52,816 bases of DNA, taken from assembly GCA_022827885.1 (NCBI GenBank), contig JAJEIP010000110.1:1-52816 (forward strand), given 5' to 3'. The translations under genes were made by a program, and so were the position numbers. Origin of the DNA: Candidatus Poribacteria bacterium (GTDB lineage: Bacteria; Poribacteria; WGA-4E; WGA-3G). This document shows, piece by piece, positions 1 to 9,146 of the stretch. The notes beneath the pieces were generated by a model. The model was not told the DNA's origin. It saw only the letters and a list, made by a program, of their open reading frames with translations, and made no database searches. Each line of letters begins with the position of its first letter. The stretch's first letter is position 1.

Positions 1-1
1 C

Positions 2-30
2 TTGACAGTTTAAGCGTTTTTTGTTAATAT
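2..30 (+). promoter_or_regulatory. Second, weaker promoter-like sequence
   Basis: TTGACA at 2-7 followed after 17 nt by TAATAT (25-30). The -10 matches 4 of 6 positions. It could be an upstream promoter of the same gene or chance in AT-rich DNA. Confidence 0.3.
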
Positions 31-105
31 GTCAAATAGATTGTGGATTTCTACGAAAATAGCCAGAAATCTCCATGAAAATTTGAAATTTTGATTTGAC
101 ATATT
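26..105. repeat. 12-bp perfect inverted repeat around the promoter
   Basis: aatatgtcaaat at 26-37 is the exact reverse complement of atttgacatatt at 94-105. The arms are separated by 56 nt. The right arm covers the -35 hexamer of the promoter at 96-124 and the left arm covers the -10 of the upstream candidate. This placement would suit a repressor or looping operator, but no regulator gene is nearby. Confidence 0.5.
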
Positions 106-124
106 TTAAGAGTTGTGGTATCAT
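96..124 (+). promoter_or_regulatory. Sigma70-like promoter for the large secreted protein
   Basis: TTGACA at 96-101, a 17-nt spacer, and TATCAT at 119-124. The -35 is perfect and the -10 differs from TATAAT at one position. It faces the gene starting at 564, about 435 nt downstream. The same TTGACA-N17-TATCAT arrangement occurs at 32938. Confidence 0.65.
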
Positions 125-563
125 TATATAGGCGGACTGCAATTTAATCGATGATATACCGATGCGGCGGGAACAAATTTTTACCGATTGCACAAAACAT
201 CACGTAACTGCAGGACGATTTTGTTTACCGGTTTACCGGTGTAACGTAATCTCTCTGATACTTAACGATTAAATGTTTGCTTAATTTTGCCACTTTATGT
301 TAAAATAATAAAAAAATTCCCGCAGGGTCAATCACTCAAGTCAGATGCCCGCTTCTCATTCGTTTTTGACCTGTGCCATAGGCTATATTAACGCTATTCC
401 ATGGCTACATCGGTATCGGGAAATTTTAACGCTCGTTGGTAGGATGTTGATTGGATGGGCGGACATCTACCCCAGTCGTCTTTAGTTGTATTCTCGCTTG
501 CCCATCTAAGAAACTCAGTACTTAGTCTTGCGAGCGCGCAGACTTAACGAGGAGGATGAGTTA

Positions 564-3500
564 ATGAAAAAACGAACACTCGTTTGTTTTTTGATTTTTA
601 CATTGTGTGTTCTTTACACTTCAATTCCGAATACTGTTTTCGGGCAAGAAGTTTCTCTCGCCCAACAGGTGGCTGCAAAATACAGCGAGTTGCTTCAACG
701 TGAGGATATTCAGGAAGTCTTGCCAGATGTTCTGAATGCTCTCAAGGATCCAGAATTTCAGCAGAGTCCCCAGATTTTAGCATTTGGCGGTTTGGATGGC
801 GCGTTAGATTTGGTCCTTGCAACCCCTGATCTCGCGGCAGCGATACCCAATGTGGATCCTAAGTTCATAACACTTCTTAAAGAGGATGCAAAGGTCCAAG
901 AATTCCTCAAAGATCCAGACGTTCGGACTTTGCTTAAAGATCCCGCAGCAGTTGACGAACTTGCAGGGTTGTTGAATGTTGGTACACCTGAGCCGACTCC
1001 CGAACCAACGCCGGAACCGACTCCCGAACCAACTCCAGAACCAACGCCTGAGCCAACTCCGGAACCAACACCTGAGCCAACTCCCGAACCAATACCGGTG
1101 CCAACTCCCGAACCTCCACCAACAGAAGAGATGGTACCCGCAGATCCCTTCGCACCGATAATGCCTACAAATGAATCAATTCACGGCAAATCGCGACTCG
1201 GAGGACTCGCTCTAAATACAACTTCTGGAAAGCGGTTTGTAGAGGGGATTGCTGACGCATTAGGGCTGCCTGTTGGAGCAGAAACTATCGTGGATTCAAT
1301 CCTATCATTGGTGCCAAAAGGCTATCTCCCCAAAAAGCAGATCAAGCAGATTCTAACGTCTGAGCGTCAATCTCTTGCTTTCAAGGATGAGGCAAGTCAG
1401 TTGGATCATGAGAACTTCGGAAATGCGATAACCCCGAATTTCGCTGATTTTGCCTACTTAGAGCAAAGCAGCAAATATCTCACCAGCGATAGTTTGCACG
1501 TTTACACGCGTGTGCCATCAGCAAACGTCGGAGGTGTTACATTTAGTCTTTCTGGAGGTAAAACCATTGAGGGTACACAGGTCACGCCAGCGGGGGAATT
1601 TGGGGATACCATCCTTTATACCTTCCGGCTCGACGAAACACTCGCTGCTACCAACCTACCCGCATGGCCCAGTTTAGAAACCGGGTTGTTCTCTGCGGTT
1701 CATCTCCGCTATTCAAAAACTGGTCGGACAGGAGATTATGACCGTCATGCTATGCATTCTGTGCAGGGAAAAAATGGTTTTGTTTGGGAAACAGAGATAG
1801 GCATTCTACCTAATACCGAAATCTACTACTTCTTTGAAGTAGAACTTCATGACCCCGTGGCATTCAAGACGTTGAGTCGTGAAAAACTTGCTGCGATATT
1901 CCAGGATCCGCACACACTGTCTCTTGCAGCGATCCTGAGCGCAACGACAACGCTCGAGATTGAAAGGTGGGCGATGCCTGACCCCCGTAACCTTCAGTTG
2001 GCGGATCGTGGTATTATTGACGCAATATTTACCTCTGATGTACAGGCTGAAATGTTCAGCATTTTGGGGTCACCCCAAGCAGCTGCTATCGTCAGCAAGG
2101 TTCTAAGTGGTCAACAGGTGAACCCAAGTGATATTTTCAGTGTGATAACACCCAAGCAACAACGTAGACTTCAGACGCTGTTGCTCCGCAATACAAACGC
2201 ACTGATGGCAGATTTCGAGAGGGACTTCGATCCGTTGTTGGCTTCTGTCTTCAGAACGCCACGCATTGACAATCCAGAAGCGGAGTCAGTCTGGACCGCC
2301 CGCATTGATAACATTGCTGATAATCACTATTGGTTAGAGGCTTTGGTATACGATGTTGACGGCAATCCGATGGATCAGATCCAAGAGACTTTTACCGTTG
2401 ATACCACCGCACCGGAAGCCGGCATCATGATCACACCCGCAGATACTAATACTGCTGGTTATGAGAATAGCGAAGGTATCTACGTTGCCACCGCTCGCAA
2501 TCCTGGTCCCGTAATGCTCAACATCACAGGTATGCCGAGGGTTGCTAATGTAGGTGCAGGCGAAGGATACCTCTTCTATCAAGAGATTGGACTTGATGCC
2601 CATGGCATGCCGACAAGTACTTGGATGCCACTCACAGTTGAGTCTACCATGCTGTCGTCCAGGATTTGGACATCTGTCCTTGAGCGCAGTGGAGATCAAA
2701 TTGTTCGAACCTTGCGGCAAAACTTCCCACAGGTTGTTGGCGGACTTGACGACGCGTCAATACTCAGTCTCGCTAAGACGACCAATCCTGAGGCGATTGT
2801 AGCACTGATCGAACCAGAGGTCATCCAAACTGGAGCCAATAACTTTTTCAAAAGTTTAGGGCTAAGGAACTTCACACTAACGGATGCCCAAGCTGCAGCA
2901 ATACACCAGGCTTTAGGTGCCTCAATACGCGTTCTTGATCACCTCGTGCCGGTGACAATTGAGTCAGGTGAACACGTCGTAATGCCTATTCCTCAAGGGA
3001 TGTATGGCGACTACGGCATTCGCGCAATGGGGATTGATACCCTCTTCAACGTCGGTTCCTACGCTGAACCCACGAAACTCAGAGTCGTCATGCCAGATCC
3101 TGACATGGCAAGCGTTACAGCCGTCAGTATCGGCGACCGAAACGGTGATGGCGATGCTGATGAACCCTACGAAAGCGGAACCATCTACTCGAACACCACA
3201 GATGGTGTAATGTTGACTGTCACCGTTGATAAGCGCACAGTCCACCCCGCATCTATCACTGTGGAATACATGGACGCAAGCGGTAATTGGCAACCCATCG
3301 GTGAAGCGCGTATGTTCGCTGAAAACGAAGACGTATCGACCTTTGAGGTCAGTTGGGATGTCACTGATTTTGATGCACTCGTAGACGCAGGGGAAGTCAT
3401 GGTCCGTGCCGTGGCAGCCAATGCACTTCAGTTGACGACTATGTCGGAACCATTCTCAATCAACTTGGATGCCGGTGTGCATCCCGTTGATCTTGAAGTT

Positions 3501-6296
3501 TTGGCACTCGTCCTCAATGCTGAGTCTATTACGGAAACCAATGCAGATAGTGGTGCTCCACAAGGCACAGTCGTTATTGATGGATATACGCCACAACGGA
3601 CATATCCAGAGATGGCTTCCCTTAAGCTGATGATCGGCGATGAAGTTGTCGGCACAGCCGATACAGGCGTTCTCGTCACCCCAGAAGAAGGCGCAGCATT
3701 GGCGCAGAATACTGACTTCGTCACGGATCTCGTTGCGGTTGCAGCGCAAGCAACAGCCATGGATGCGCTATCAGGAAAACCGATTCTCTATCCCACCTAC
3801 CTAAAATGGTCGGTTGAGGTGGATACAACGGCTCTGGAAGATACCATCACAGCCGAGAGCGACGCAGCACGCGATGCCTCCAAAGATGACAACCAGTATA
3901 TGGTCAGCGCAACCGCAATCACCAGCGGAGCCGAAGAAGTTCCGGGGCGTCCGGGTGCGAAGACATATCTATCGGTTGATAACGTTGACGATGTCGCCCC
4001 ACTCGGGCCAACAAACATTGTCGCCGTCGCCGATGTTGCTGGGGCTATTGAAGCTGACGCAGATGGCAACTACACAGTCGGTGGAATCGTTGATGAAACA
4101 GTTCCTTCACCGATAGCAACTTATACCGCTGAACCCACTGCCGATCCGAGCACGTTCGCCTCGATTCAGTTAGTTCAAGTCGATGCCGATGGCAACGAAA
4201 CCATGATTGATGGTGAAGCCGGAATGCTGGATGTTACTACCGATGTCGGGATGCTTGGAAATGGGGCTTATATGATCCACGCCCTTGCAGTTGACGAATT
4301 TGGTAATGTCCAAACCGATGAATCTCCACAAATCACGGTAAATGTGCTGAACTTCCGAGTTGAAGATGTCGCTCAGTTGAAAGTTACAGCCGTTGACGGT
4401 GTGGATGTTCTAAGAACACCAACCGAACCAATTCCACTTCGGAGTTCACTGACTTTCGGCTTTAATGTCAGCAACGGTTCCTTAGCTGCTGAAGAACTTA
4501 GCGGTTCTGTTGAGGGTAGTGAAGCGCCAAGCGAAAGTGACGAAAATCCTGAAAATACCTTCTCACTCAAGGTAGATGTTTCAGCGTTATCCGATGGAAT
4601 GTATACACCGCATGCCGTTGTTACCAAACGGAACGGTTCAATTGCCTTCCCATTGAAAGAAATCAATGTGGATAACACCGGTCCGATGGTCGAAATTCAA
4701 ACGCCTTTGGAAGATCATACAGTAGCAAGTTTGCCAACCGTTCACGCAACCTATAACGATGGTGAAGGTAGCGGTACCGACAGTAACGGTCAGGAAGTCT
4801 TATCGTGGGCAACTACGGAACTGGCTGCCGGTCCAACGGTCGGTATAGCACGCATCCACCCCGAAGCAGGGGATGTTGATGTCGAAGTCGATCAGGATGC
4901 TATTGAAACGGATAACGGCACGTTGGTCTATACCCGGACTGATAAACTCGGTGGTGGGGCGTATCGCGTAACCGTGCAAGTTGCCGATATACTCGGAAAC
5001 GTCGGTGAAGCCTCCCGTGAGTTCGCTATCGAAGGGACTCCCGCAGACACAACACCGCCAGTCATCACTGAAGCGGCTCCATCTGGAACCATCAGCGGTG
5101 AAAGTTGGGTAACGATCTCAGCGGTTGTCAACGATGCGGAATCCAAGGTTATAAGTGTGAAGTTCGGTATTAACGACCAACCGCTTCGCTCCATCGCACC
5201 CGCACAGATCGCTGATGGACGACTTCAGGTTGCCGATAGCTTCACAGCAGGAACACATACCGTCAAAGTTATTGCTATTAGCGAAGGCGGTAAAAGAGAA
5301 CATTCATGGACCTTCACACTGGTCGTTGATAACGTCGCGCCTACAATCACCTCGATTACGCCAACCGGAACTATCCGTGCTGGACTCCCGGTCATCTCCG
5401 CGAGTGCCAACGATGCATCAGGCGTTGACGATATGGATATCGTCCTGATGGATAGTAATGGTAAAGAGGTGAAAGGTGACACCGAAGACGATGGCGAAGA
5501 CGATGTTGAGGGTATCACACGCTTGGATTTCATGCCTGAAGAACCTCTCGATGAGGGAACTTACACGATTGAAGTCCGCGCAACCGATACAATCGGCAAC
5601 TCTGCCACAGCAAAGGGTAGTTTTACAATCGACTTTGATACTGCCGCTCCGGTTATCACGATGTCGTCGCCACAAAATGAGGCACGTCTGACTGAACGCC
5701 GTCCGCAGATTTCGATAACCTATGCCGATGCTGAATCTGGTGTAGATGTCGATTCTATCCGCTTCGTTCTCGATGACCGTCTGATTAACCTCAAACCGAA
5801 TCAGAAATCCGCATCACAGGTGCTGTACACACCGGATGTTCAACTCGCTTTCGGACAACATACGGTTAAACTTGAAGTATCTGACATGGCGCATAAAGAG
5901 GGGAACGTTTCTGATAAGAGTAGCGGTGCCCGTGAAGCGAACATGGCAGTTCATGAGTTTACCTTCTTTGTTGAAAGTGAGGAAGGCCCAGTATTGGCAT
6001 CGCGTCCGATTAACGCGCCCAACCCGTTCAAGGACAATACGCGTATTTCCTTCACATTGACTCGACAATCCACAGTGAGCATTATCATTTACGATATGAC
6101 GCTCCGTCCAGTTCGAGTCCTTGTAGATAACGAGGTCTGGGATGCAGGTGAGTACGTTGGCAAAGGCGCTATTGGGTGGGACGGAACAACCACCGCTGGC
6201 GAAGATTTAGCTCGAGGCGTTTACTTCTGTCAAATTATGGTCGCAGACGGTTTCGAGCCAGAATATGTCATTCTCAAACTCGCACTGACGCGCTAA
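564..6296 (+). CDS. Large secreted multi-Ig-domain protein with PTPEP linker and FlgD-like C-terminal domain
   Basis: A 1910-residue secreted or surface protein. I chose the ATG at 564 because GAGGAGG lies just upstream and a signal peptide begins there (MKKRTLVCFLIF..., predicted cleavage near residue 27). Residues about 141-187 are a proline-rich linker of PTPEP repeats. The middle is a string of Ig-like/Big-type beta domains, recognisable from recurring 'VDTTAPEAGI', 'DTTPPVITEA', 'DTAAPVITMSSP' starts and 'GTYTIEVRATD' ends. A DRNGDGDADE stretch (nt about 3139-3170) looks like a calcium-binding loop. The last 100 residues ('NAPNPFKDNTRISFTL', 'IYDMTLRPVRVL', 'GWDGTT', 'ARGVYF') resemble FlgD Ig-like/type IX secretion C-terminal sorting domains. 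The next gene encodes a PorV-like barrel, fitting surface export. The exact role, perhaps adhesion or scaffold, is unknown. Confidence 0.9.
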   Translation: MKKRTLVCFLIFTLCVLYTSIPNTVFGQEVSLAQQVAAKYSELLQREDIQEVLPDVLNALKDPEFQQSPQILAFGGLDGALDLVLATPDLAAAIPNVDPKFITLLKEDAKVQEFLKDPDVRTLLKDPAAVDELAGLLNVGTPEPTPEPTPEPTPEPTPEPTPEPTPEPTPEPTPEPIPVPTPEPPPTEEMVPADPFAPIMPTNESIHGKSRLGGLALNTTSGKRFVEGIADALGLPVGAETIVDSILSLVPKGYLPKKQIKQILTSERQSLAFKDEASQLDHENFGNAITPNFADFAYLEQSSKYLTSDSLHVYTRVPSANVGGVTFSLSGGKTIEGTQVTPAGEFGDTILYTFRLDETLAATNLPAWPSLETGLFSAVHLRYSKTGRTGDYDRHAMHSVQGKNGFVWETEIGILPNTEIYYFFEVELHDPVAFKTLSREKLAAIFQDPHTLSLAAILSATTTLEIERWAMPDPRNLQLADRGIIDAIFTSDVQAEMFSILGSPQAAAIVSKVLSGQQVNPSDIFSVITPKQQRRLQTLLLRNTNALMADFERDFDPLLASVFRTPRIDNPEAESVWTARIDNIADNHYWLEALVYDVDGNPMDQIQETFTVDTTAPEAGIMITPADTNTAGYENSEGIYVATARNPGPVMLNITGMPRVANVGAGEGYLFYQEIGLDAHGMPTSTWMPLTVESTMLSSRIWTSVLERSGDQIVRTLRQNFPQVVGGLDDASILSLAKTTNPEAIVALIEPEVIQTGANNFFKSLGLRNFTLTDAQAAAIHQALGASIRVLDHLVPVTIESGEHVVMPIPQGMYGDYGIRAMGIDTLFNVGSYAEPTKLRVVMPDPDMASVTAVSIGDRNGDGDADEPYESGTIYSNTTDGVMLTVTVDKRTVHPASITVEYMDASGNWQPIGEARMFAENEDVSTFEVSWDVTDFDALVDAGEVMVRAVAANALQLTTMSEPFSINLDAGVHPVDLEVLALVLNAESITETNADSGAPQGTVVIDGYTPQRTYPEMASLKLMIGDEVVGTADTGVLVTPEEGAALAQNTDFVTDLVAVAAQATAMDALSGKPILYPTYLKWSVEVDTTALEDTITAESDAARDASKDDNQYMVSATAITSGAEEVPGRPGAKTYLSVDNVDDVAPLGPTNIVAVADVAGAIEADADGNYTVGGIVDETVPSPIATYTAEPTADPSTFASIQLVQVDADGNETMIDGEAGMLDVTTDVGMLGNGAYMIHALAVDEFGNVQTDESPQITVNVLNFRVEDVAQLKVTAVDGVDVLRTPTEPIPLRSSLTFGFNVSNGSLAAEELSGSVEGSEAPSESDENPENTFSLKVDVSALSDGMYTPHAVVTKRNGSIAFPLKEINVDNTGPMVEIQTPLEDHTVASLPTVHATYNDGEGSGTDSNGQEVLSWATTELAAGPTVGIARIHPEAGDVDVEVDQDAIETDNGTLVYTRTDKLGGGAYRVTVQVADILGNVGEASREFAIEGTPADTTPPVITEAAPSGTISGESWVTISAVVNDAESKVISVKFGINDQPLRSIAPAQIADGRLQVADSFTAGTHTVKVIAISEGGKREHSWTFTLVVDNVAPTITSITPTGTIRAGLPVISASANDASGVDDMDIVLMDSNGKEVKGDTEDDGEDDVEGITRLDFMPEEPLDEGTYTIEVRATDTIGNSATAKGSFTIDFDTAAPVITMSSPQNEARLTERRPQISITYADAESGVDVDSIRFVLDDRLINLKPNQKSASQVLYTPDVQLAFGQHTVKLEVSDMAHKEGNVSDKSSGAREANMAVHEFTFFVESEEGPVLASRPINAPNPFKDNTRISFTLTRQSTVSIIIYDMTLRPVRVLVDNEVWDAGEYVGKGAIGWDGTTTAGEDLARGVYFCQIMVADGFEPEYVILKLALTR
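984..1118 (+). repeat. PTPEP codon repeat
   Basis: An in-frame repeat of about 15 bases (ccNgaNccNacNccN) encodes a run of PTPEP units in the large secreted protein. Third positions vary among copies, so the amino-acid repeat is older than the last nucleotide duplications. Such linkers usually separate a membrane-proximal part from extended surface domains. Confidence 0.9.
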
Positions 6297-6369
6297 GTAT
6301 ACCGCAGTCTGCATATCGGGAATTGGATAGGTTCCAATTCCCGATGTGGACAGTCTTTTGGAGGATATA

Positions 6370-7368
6370 ATGTTAATGACAAAGCACAGTTTTAGATGGG
6401 CTTGCAAACAGGGCCCAAAATTGCTATGCGGTTTAATACCACTTTTCTTTCTTATCCTAGCGGTGTCACCGGTCAGCTTTGCCGGAGTGGATGCCATGCC
6501 ACACCTACGGCTTGGTGCCGGCGCGCGCTCGATCGGCATGGGCGGGGCCTTCACAGCTATCGCCGATGATGCCACCGCAACCGTTTGGAACCCAGCAGGA
6601 CTCGGCTCCGCAGCGGATTTAAGTCTCAATTTTTCAACACAGCAACTCGATCTGGATAGAAGTCATAACTTCATCGCAGTGACGAAAGCGCTCGGGTCAG
6701 CAGGATCTATCGGACTTGCTGTCACAAATGCAGGGGTCAGTGGTATCCAGCAATATGATGCCAAGGAACGCTACGGGGGCACATTTAACTATAGTGCAAA
6801 TGCCTATTCCCTCTCCTACGGAATTGGGTTCGGAAGTTTCGGTGTCGGTCTAACAGGGCGCATGCTGGCGGATAACTTTGGCGCAGAGGGCGTTGAAAGC
6901 CAGAGTGGGTTTGGTGGTGTAGATATCGGACTCATGGGGCATGCCCTGCACATAGATGTGGGTGAAGAAAAAGTCCCGACTTTCCACTACGGACTCGCTG
7001 TGAAATATTTGGGGGCGGCTCTTGGGGAAGATACTGTGCCGATGGTAATTAGCCTCGGGGCAGCCTATAATCTCTATGTCGGGAACGTCGTCACATTTGC
7101 AGCCGATCTCGAGCAAGAGATGGTCAACCTTGACGAGAGCGCGACAAGCCTAAGACTCGGGACTGAATATACCATTGTCACTTACAAGTCCACTGCCCTT
7201 GCCATCCGAGGCGGGATCAGAGCCTCACGCGATACGCAAAACCTCTTCGGAGGGTTTGGCGTAAACATCGGTGGCTTACAGGTTGACTATGCCATTCAAG
7301 ATGGTATGGCAAGTGAAATTAACGGTGTCGGATCGACTCACTTTGCGTCCCTCTCTTATAGATTTTAA
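6370..7368 (+). CDS. PorV/PorQ-like outer-membrane beta-barrel protein
   Basis: A 332-residue outer-membrane protein of the PorV/UPF0164 type. GGAGG at 6360-6364 points to the ATG at 6370; 6376 is an alternative. A signal peptide follows (hydrophobic 'LIPLFFLILAVSPVSFA'). The mature start 'MPHLRLGAGARSIGMGGAF' with 'ATVWNPAGL' is the family signature, and the chain ends in aromatic 'SLSYRF' as expected for a barrel. Alternating hydrophobic/glycine strands fill the rest. In Bacteroidota PorV carries type IX cargo to the sortase. Here it lies 73 nt after a gene with a sorting-like C-terminus and 12 nt before the LysM gene, so the three probably form one envelope operon. Whether a true type IX machinery exists cannot be judged from this window. 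Confidence 0.85.
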   Translation: MLMTKHSFRWACKQGPKLLCGLIPLFFLILAVSPVSFAGVDAMPHLRLGAGARSIGMGGAFTAIADDATATVWNPAGLGSAADLSLNFSTQQLDLDRSHNFIAVTKALGSAGSIGLAVTNAGVSGIQQYDAKERYGGTFNYSANAYSLSYGIGFGSFGVGLTGRMLADNFGAEGVESQSGFGGVDIGLMGHALHIDVGEEKVPTFHYGLAVKYLGAALGEDTVPMVISLGAAYNLYVGNVVTFAADLEQEMVNLDESATSLRLGTEYTIVTYKSTALAIRGGIRASRDTQNLFGGFGVNIGGLQVDYAIQDGMASEINGVGSTHFASLSYRF

Positions 7369-7380
7369 AGGAGATAACTG

Positions 7381-8244
7381 ATGAAAATGATAAGAGGCAC
7401 ACTGAAGTTGGCACTAATTCTGTACATTTGCGCAGCACTCAGTGGCGTTTACGTGTTATCCGCATCTGCGAAAATCACACCCCATGCGGGGGACGACGGC
7501 ACGACGCTCATCACCATTGTAAAAGGGGATACCCTCTGGGATCTCTGCCAAGAGCACCTTAAGGATCCACTCCGGTGGCGCGAACTGAGCAAATATAACG
7601 ACTTCACCAATCCACACCTCATCTATCCGGGTGAAGAATTGCGTATTCCAATCGCTATGATGAAAGAGGTCAAGGAAGTTGCTGAAGAAGAACTTGCCGT
7701 GCAGCAAGCAGAACTGGAAAAACTAAAGGCGGAATTGGCGGAATCCGAAGCAACGCGGGATAAACTCGAAGCAGAAATTAACGGACTCAACAAGAATATG
7801 GACGAACTCAAGGCGCAAATCGAAGCGCTTGAGGCAAGCCTAAAATCACAAGAAAAGTTAATGGCTGCTGTGAGTCAATCCAGTGACGCAGTCTCTTCCA
7901 GTATCAAAGAAGCCTTGGCAGCGAAAAAAGCGGCTATCATTGACAAGATTGCCCACCTTGACGAACGTTTCGCAGGGATCAAGGAGATGATCAAAGAGCA
8001 CAATATGGCAGCGGCAGCAACACACGAACGCATTGAATCCATCGAAGGGGACGTGAAGATGCTGTTGACGAGCGTTGAAGCCAGCCAAAAGGCAATCAAC
8101 GAGGTCAAGATGATACTTGAGGATGCCAAAGGGGTCCACGAGGAACTCTCCTCATCCAAGCGCGCTCTGGTTTTTCTTACAACTGTAGCAGCGGGTGTCG
8201 GTTTGTTTGCTATCAACGCTATCGGTGGACGTAGCGGCGAATAA
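7381..8244 (+). CDS. LysM-domain protein with long coiled coil
   Basis: A 287-residue envelope protein. AAAGGAGA precedes the ATG at 7381. Residues 1-30 form a signal peptide or membrane anchor ending at 'SASA'. Residues about 44-90 are one LysM domain ('IVKGDTLWDLCQEHL', 'NPHLIYPGEELRIP'), which binds peptidoglycan. Two heptad-rich coiled-coil stretches (about 92-165 and 195-255) follow, and a C-terminal hydrophobic stretch at about 263-283 ('ALVFLTTVAAGVGLFAI') may insert in a membrane. The layout suggests a spacer tying cell wall to membrane. It is the last gene of the envelope operon and is followed by a strong terminator. Confidence 0.85.
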   Translation: MKMIRGTLKLALILYICAALSGVYVLSASAKITPHAGDDGTTLITIVKGDTLWDLCQEHLKDPLRWRELSKYNDFTNPHLIYPGEELRIPIAMMKEVKEVAEEELAVQQAELEKLKAELAESEATRDKLEAEINGLNKNMDELKAQIEALEASLKSQEKLMAAVSQSSDAVSSSIKEALAAKKAAIIDKIAHLDERFAGIKEMIKEHNMAAAATHERIESIEGDVKMLLTSVEASQKAINEVKMILEDAKGVHEELSSSKRALVFLTTVAAGVGLFAINAIGGRSGE

Positions 8245-8263
8245 GCGAAATCCATCACCTTTT

Positions 8264-8302
8264 AGGCAGGGAGGGTGTTTCAAGCCCCTCCCTGCCTTTT
8301 TT
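8264..8302 (+). terminator. Rho-independent terminator of the envelope operon
   Basis: A perfect 12-bp stem (aggcagggaggg at 8264-8275 with ccctccctgcct at 8286-8297), 10-nt loop, then a run of T. It lies 20 nt after the LysM gene stop. Confidence 0.92.
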
Positions 8303-8336
8303 ATACAATTCGCTACGTATCAAAGGTCCTGGATAT

Positions 8337-8951
8337 ATGTCATCAAATATCGCTAAATATCCTAAGGGAGATACCCACGCAAAAATGCCTCCCTTTACTC
8401 AGACAATCAAACTTTACGGCGATAGAACGGGGAGTAAGGGGACCTTTAGATTTGCCGGTCTCGCATGGATGCACGACACCAAAGTCATCCTTGTGCAAGG
8501 CGACGCACAAAGCCTGAGCAATGCTGCGGAGTGGCGGTGTTTTCTACGGCTTATAACATTGGCACATCGCCTCAAAAAGCCTATTGTTTTGTGGAATTTG
8601 CCCGTTGTTCATATCGCTACAGTCCAACGTCGGACCTCGTTAGATTGTGCACAGGCAATTCAGAACGCTGAATTGGAACTCCTAAAATTACCATACCCTA
8701 TCATCACAGTTTTCGACGAAGCTTATGACAGCACTTACGCCTATCCAGAACTTATATGGAACGACGGCATTGTACTCGTGACACCACCGGATGCACAATT
8801 TTCTGAACACGAAAAACTGAAGATCGTGCGATACCCAACGGACATTGAATCCGCAATTTTGGAACTCCTCTGTCAAGCGGCACCGATTCCTGCCTCGGAA
8901 TTAATCAAGAATCGGCAAGAATCCTTACGGTTTGCAGTTTGGAATGCGTAG
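8337..8951 (+). CDS. AccA-like crotonase-fold protein, probably catalytically altered
   Basis: A 204-residue protein resembling the carboxyltransferase alpha subunit of acetyl-CoA carboxylase. 'IKLYGDRTGSKGTFRFAGLA' lines up with the AccA 'LHGDR...IVGGLA' region, 'LAHRLKKPIVLWNLP' with the strand-helix before the active site, and 'AQAIQNAELELLKLPYPIIT' with AccA 'SEAIARNLREMSRLKVPVI'. The glycine-rich GEGGSGGA segment that forms the AccA oxyanion site is absent: the equivalent position reads 'VFDEAYDSTYAYPE'. It is also shorter than AccA (about 320 residues). This suggests a non-catalytic or repurposed relative. The Shine-Dalgarno is weak; start 8337 is the first ATG after the terminator, and a later start at the Met of 'AKMPPF' is possible. 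The family call is by motif only. Confidence 0.6.
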   Translation: MSSNIAKYPKGDTHAKMPPFTQTIKLYGDRTGSKGTFRFAGLAWMHDTKVILVQGDAQSLSNAAEWRCFLRLITLAHRLKKPIVLWNLPVVHIATVQRRTSLDCAQAIQNAELELLKLPYPIITVFDEAYDSTYAYPELIWNDGIVLVTPPDAQFSEHEKLKIVRYPTDIESAILELLCQAAPIPASELIKNRQESLRFAVWNA

Positions 8952-8952
8952 G

Positions 8953-8969
8953 GGTTGGGTCACCCAACC
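8953..8969. repeat. Intergenic palindrome
   Basis: ggttggg-tca-cccaacc: a perfect 7-bp stem with a 3-nt loop directly after the AccA-like gene stop. There is no T-run, so it is not a standard terminator. It belongs to the set of palindromes discussed in the findings. Confidence 0.7.
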
Positions 8970-8980
8970 TGTCCAGAAAA

Positions 8981-9146
8981 CGGCTCTACGGAGAAGTCCT
9001 TGGTTTTCGGGACTGACCTGACCGAACCGCAAGGTAAAATTACAAAATAAAGAGCGCGCAGCCTGCAACAACGGCGCAGGCGGTTCTACGGAGAGACACT
9101 TGATTTATCAAACTCGCCTAACCGAACCGCAAGGAATAATTAAAGA
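8981..9146 (+). repeat. Two diverged copies of the CGCAAGG leader repeat
   Basis: Bases 8981-9040 and 9081-9140 are related 60-base copies exactly 100 bases apart. Both begin CGG(C/T)TCTACGGAGA and end ACCGAACCGCAAGG plus an A/T-rich tail. Between them, 9061-9081 is a hairpin (gcctgc-aacaacggc-gcaggc). The second copy runs into the ATG of the following gene, its AAGGA lying 12 nt before the start. Related units sit before the genes at 25408 (minus), 33250, 38033 and 40519 (minus). Confidence 0.75.

Larger units (their letters stand above)
1..563. other. Long 5' leader/promoter region before the first gene
   Basis: No gene-like reading frame is visible in these 563 bases. The first 130 bases are AT-rich and carry two promoter-like sequences and a 12-bp inverted repeat (described separately). 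The rest, roughly 130-545, is a long untranslated stretch if transcription starts near 130. It contains a short direct repeat (tttaccgg twice near 224-240). I could not match it to a riboswitch class. A Shine-Dalgarno GAGGAGG ends it, just before the ATG at 564. Confidence 0.6.

Noticed and set aside
130-545. Riboswitch in the long first leader
   Set aside because: I looked for known conserved cores and found no convincing match; only a long AT-rich leader can be stated.
984-1118. Possible CRISPR or tandem DNA repeat
   Set aside because: The unit is 15 bases, in frame, with no spacers. It codes for PTPEP.
934-1155. Open frames in the PTPEP repeat (antisense and +2)
   Set aside because: They arise from the repetitive codons of the linker. 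No ribosome binding site or family match.
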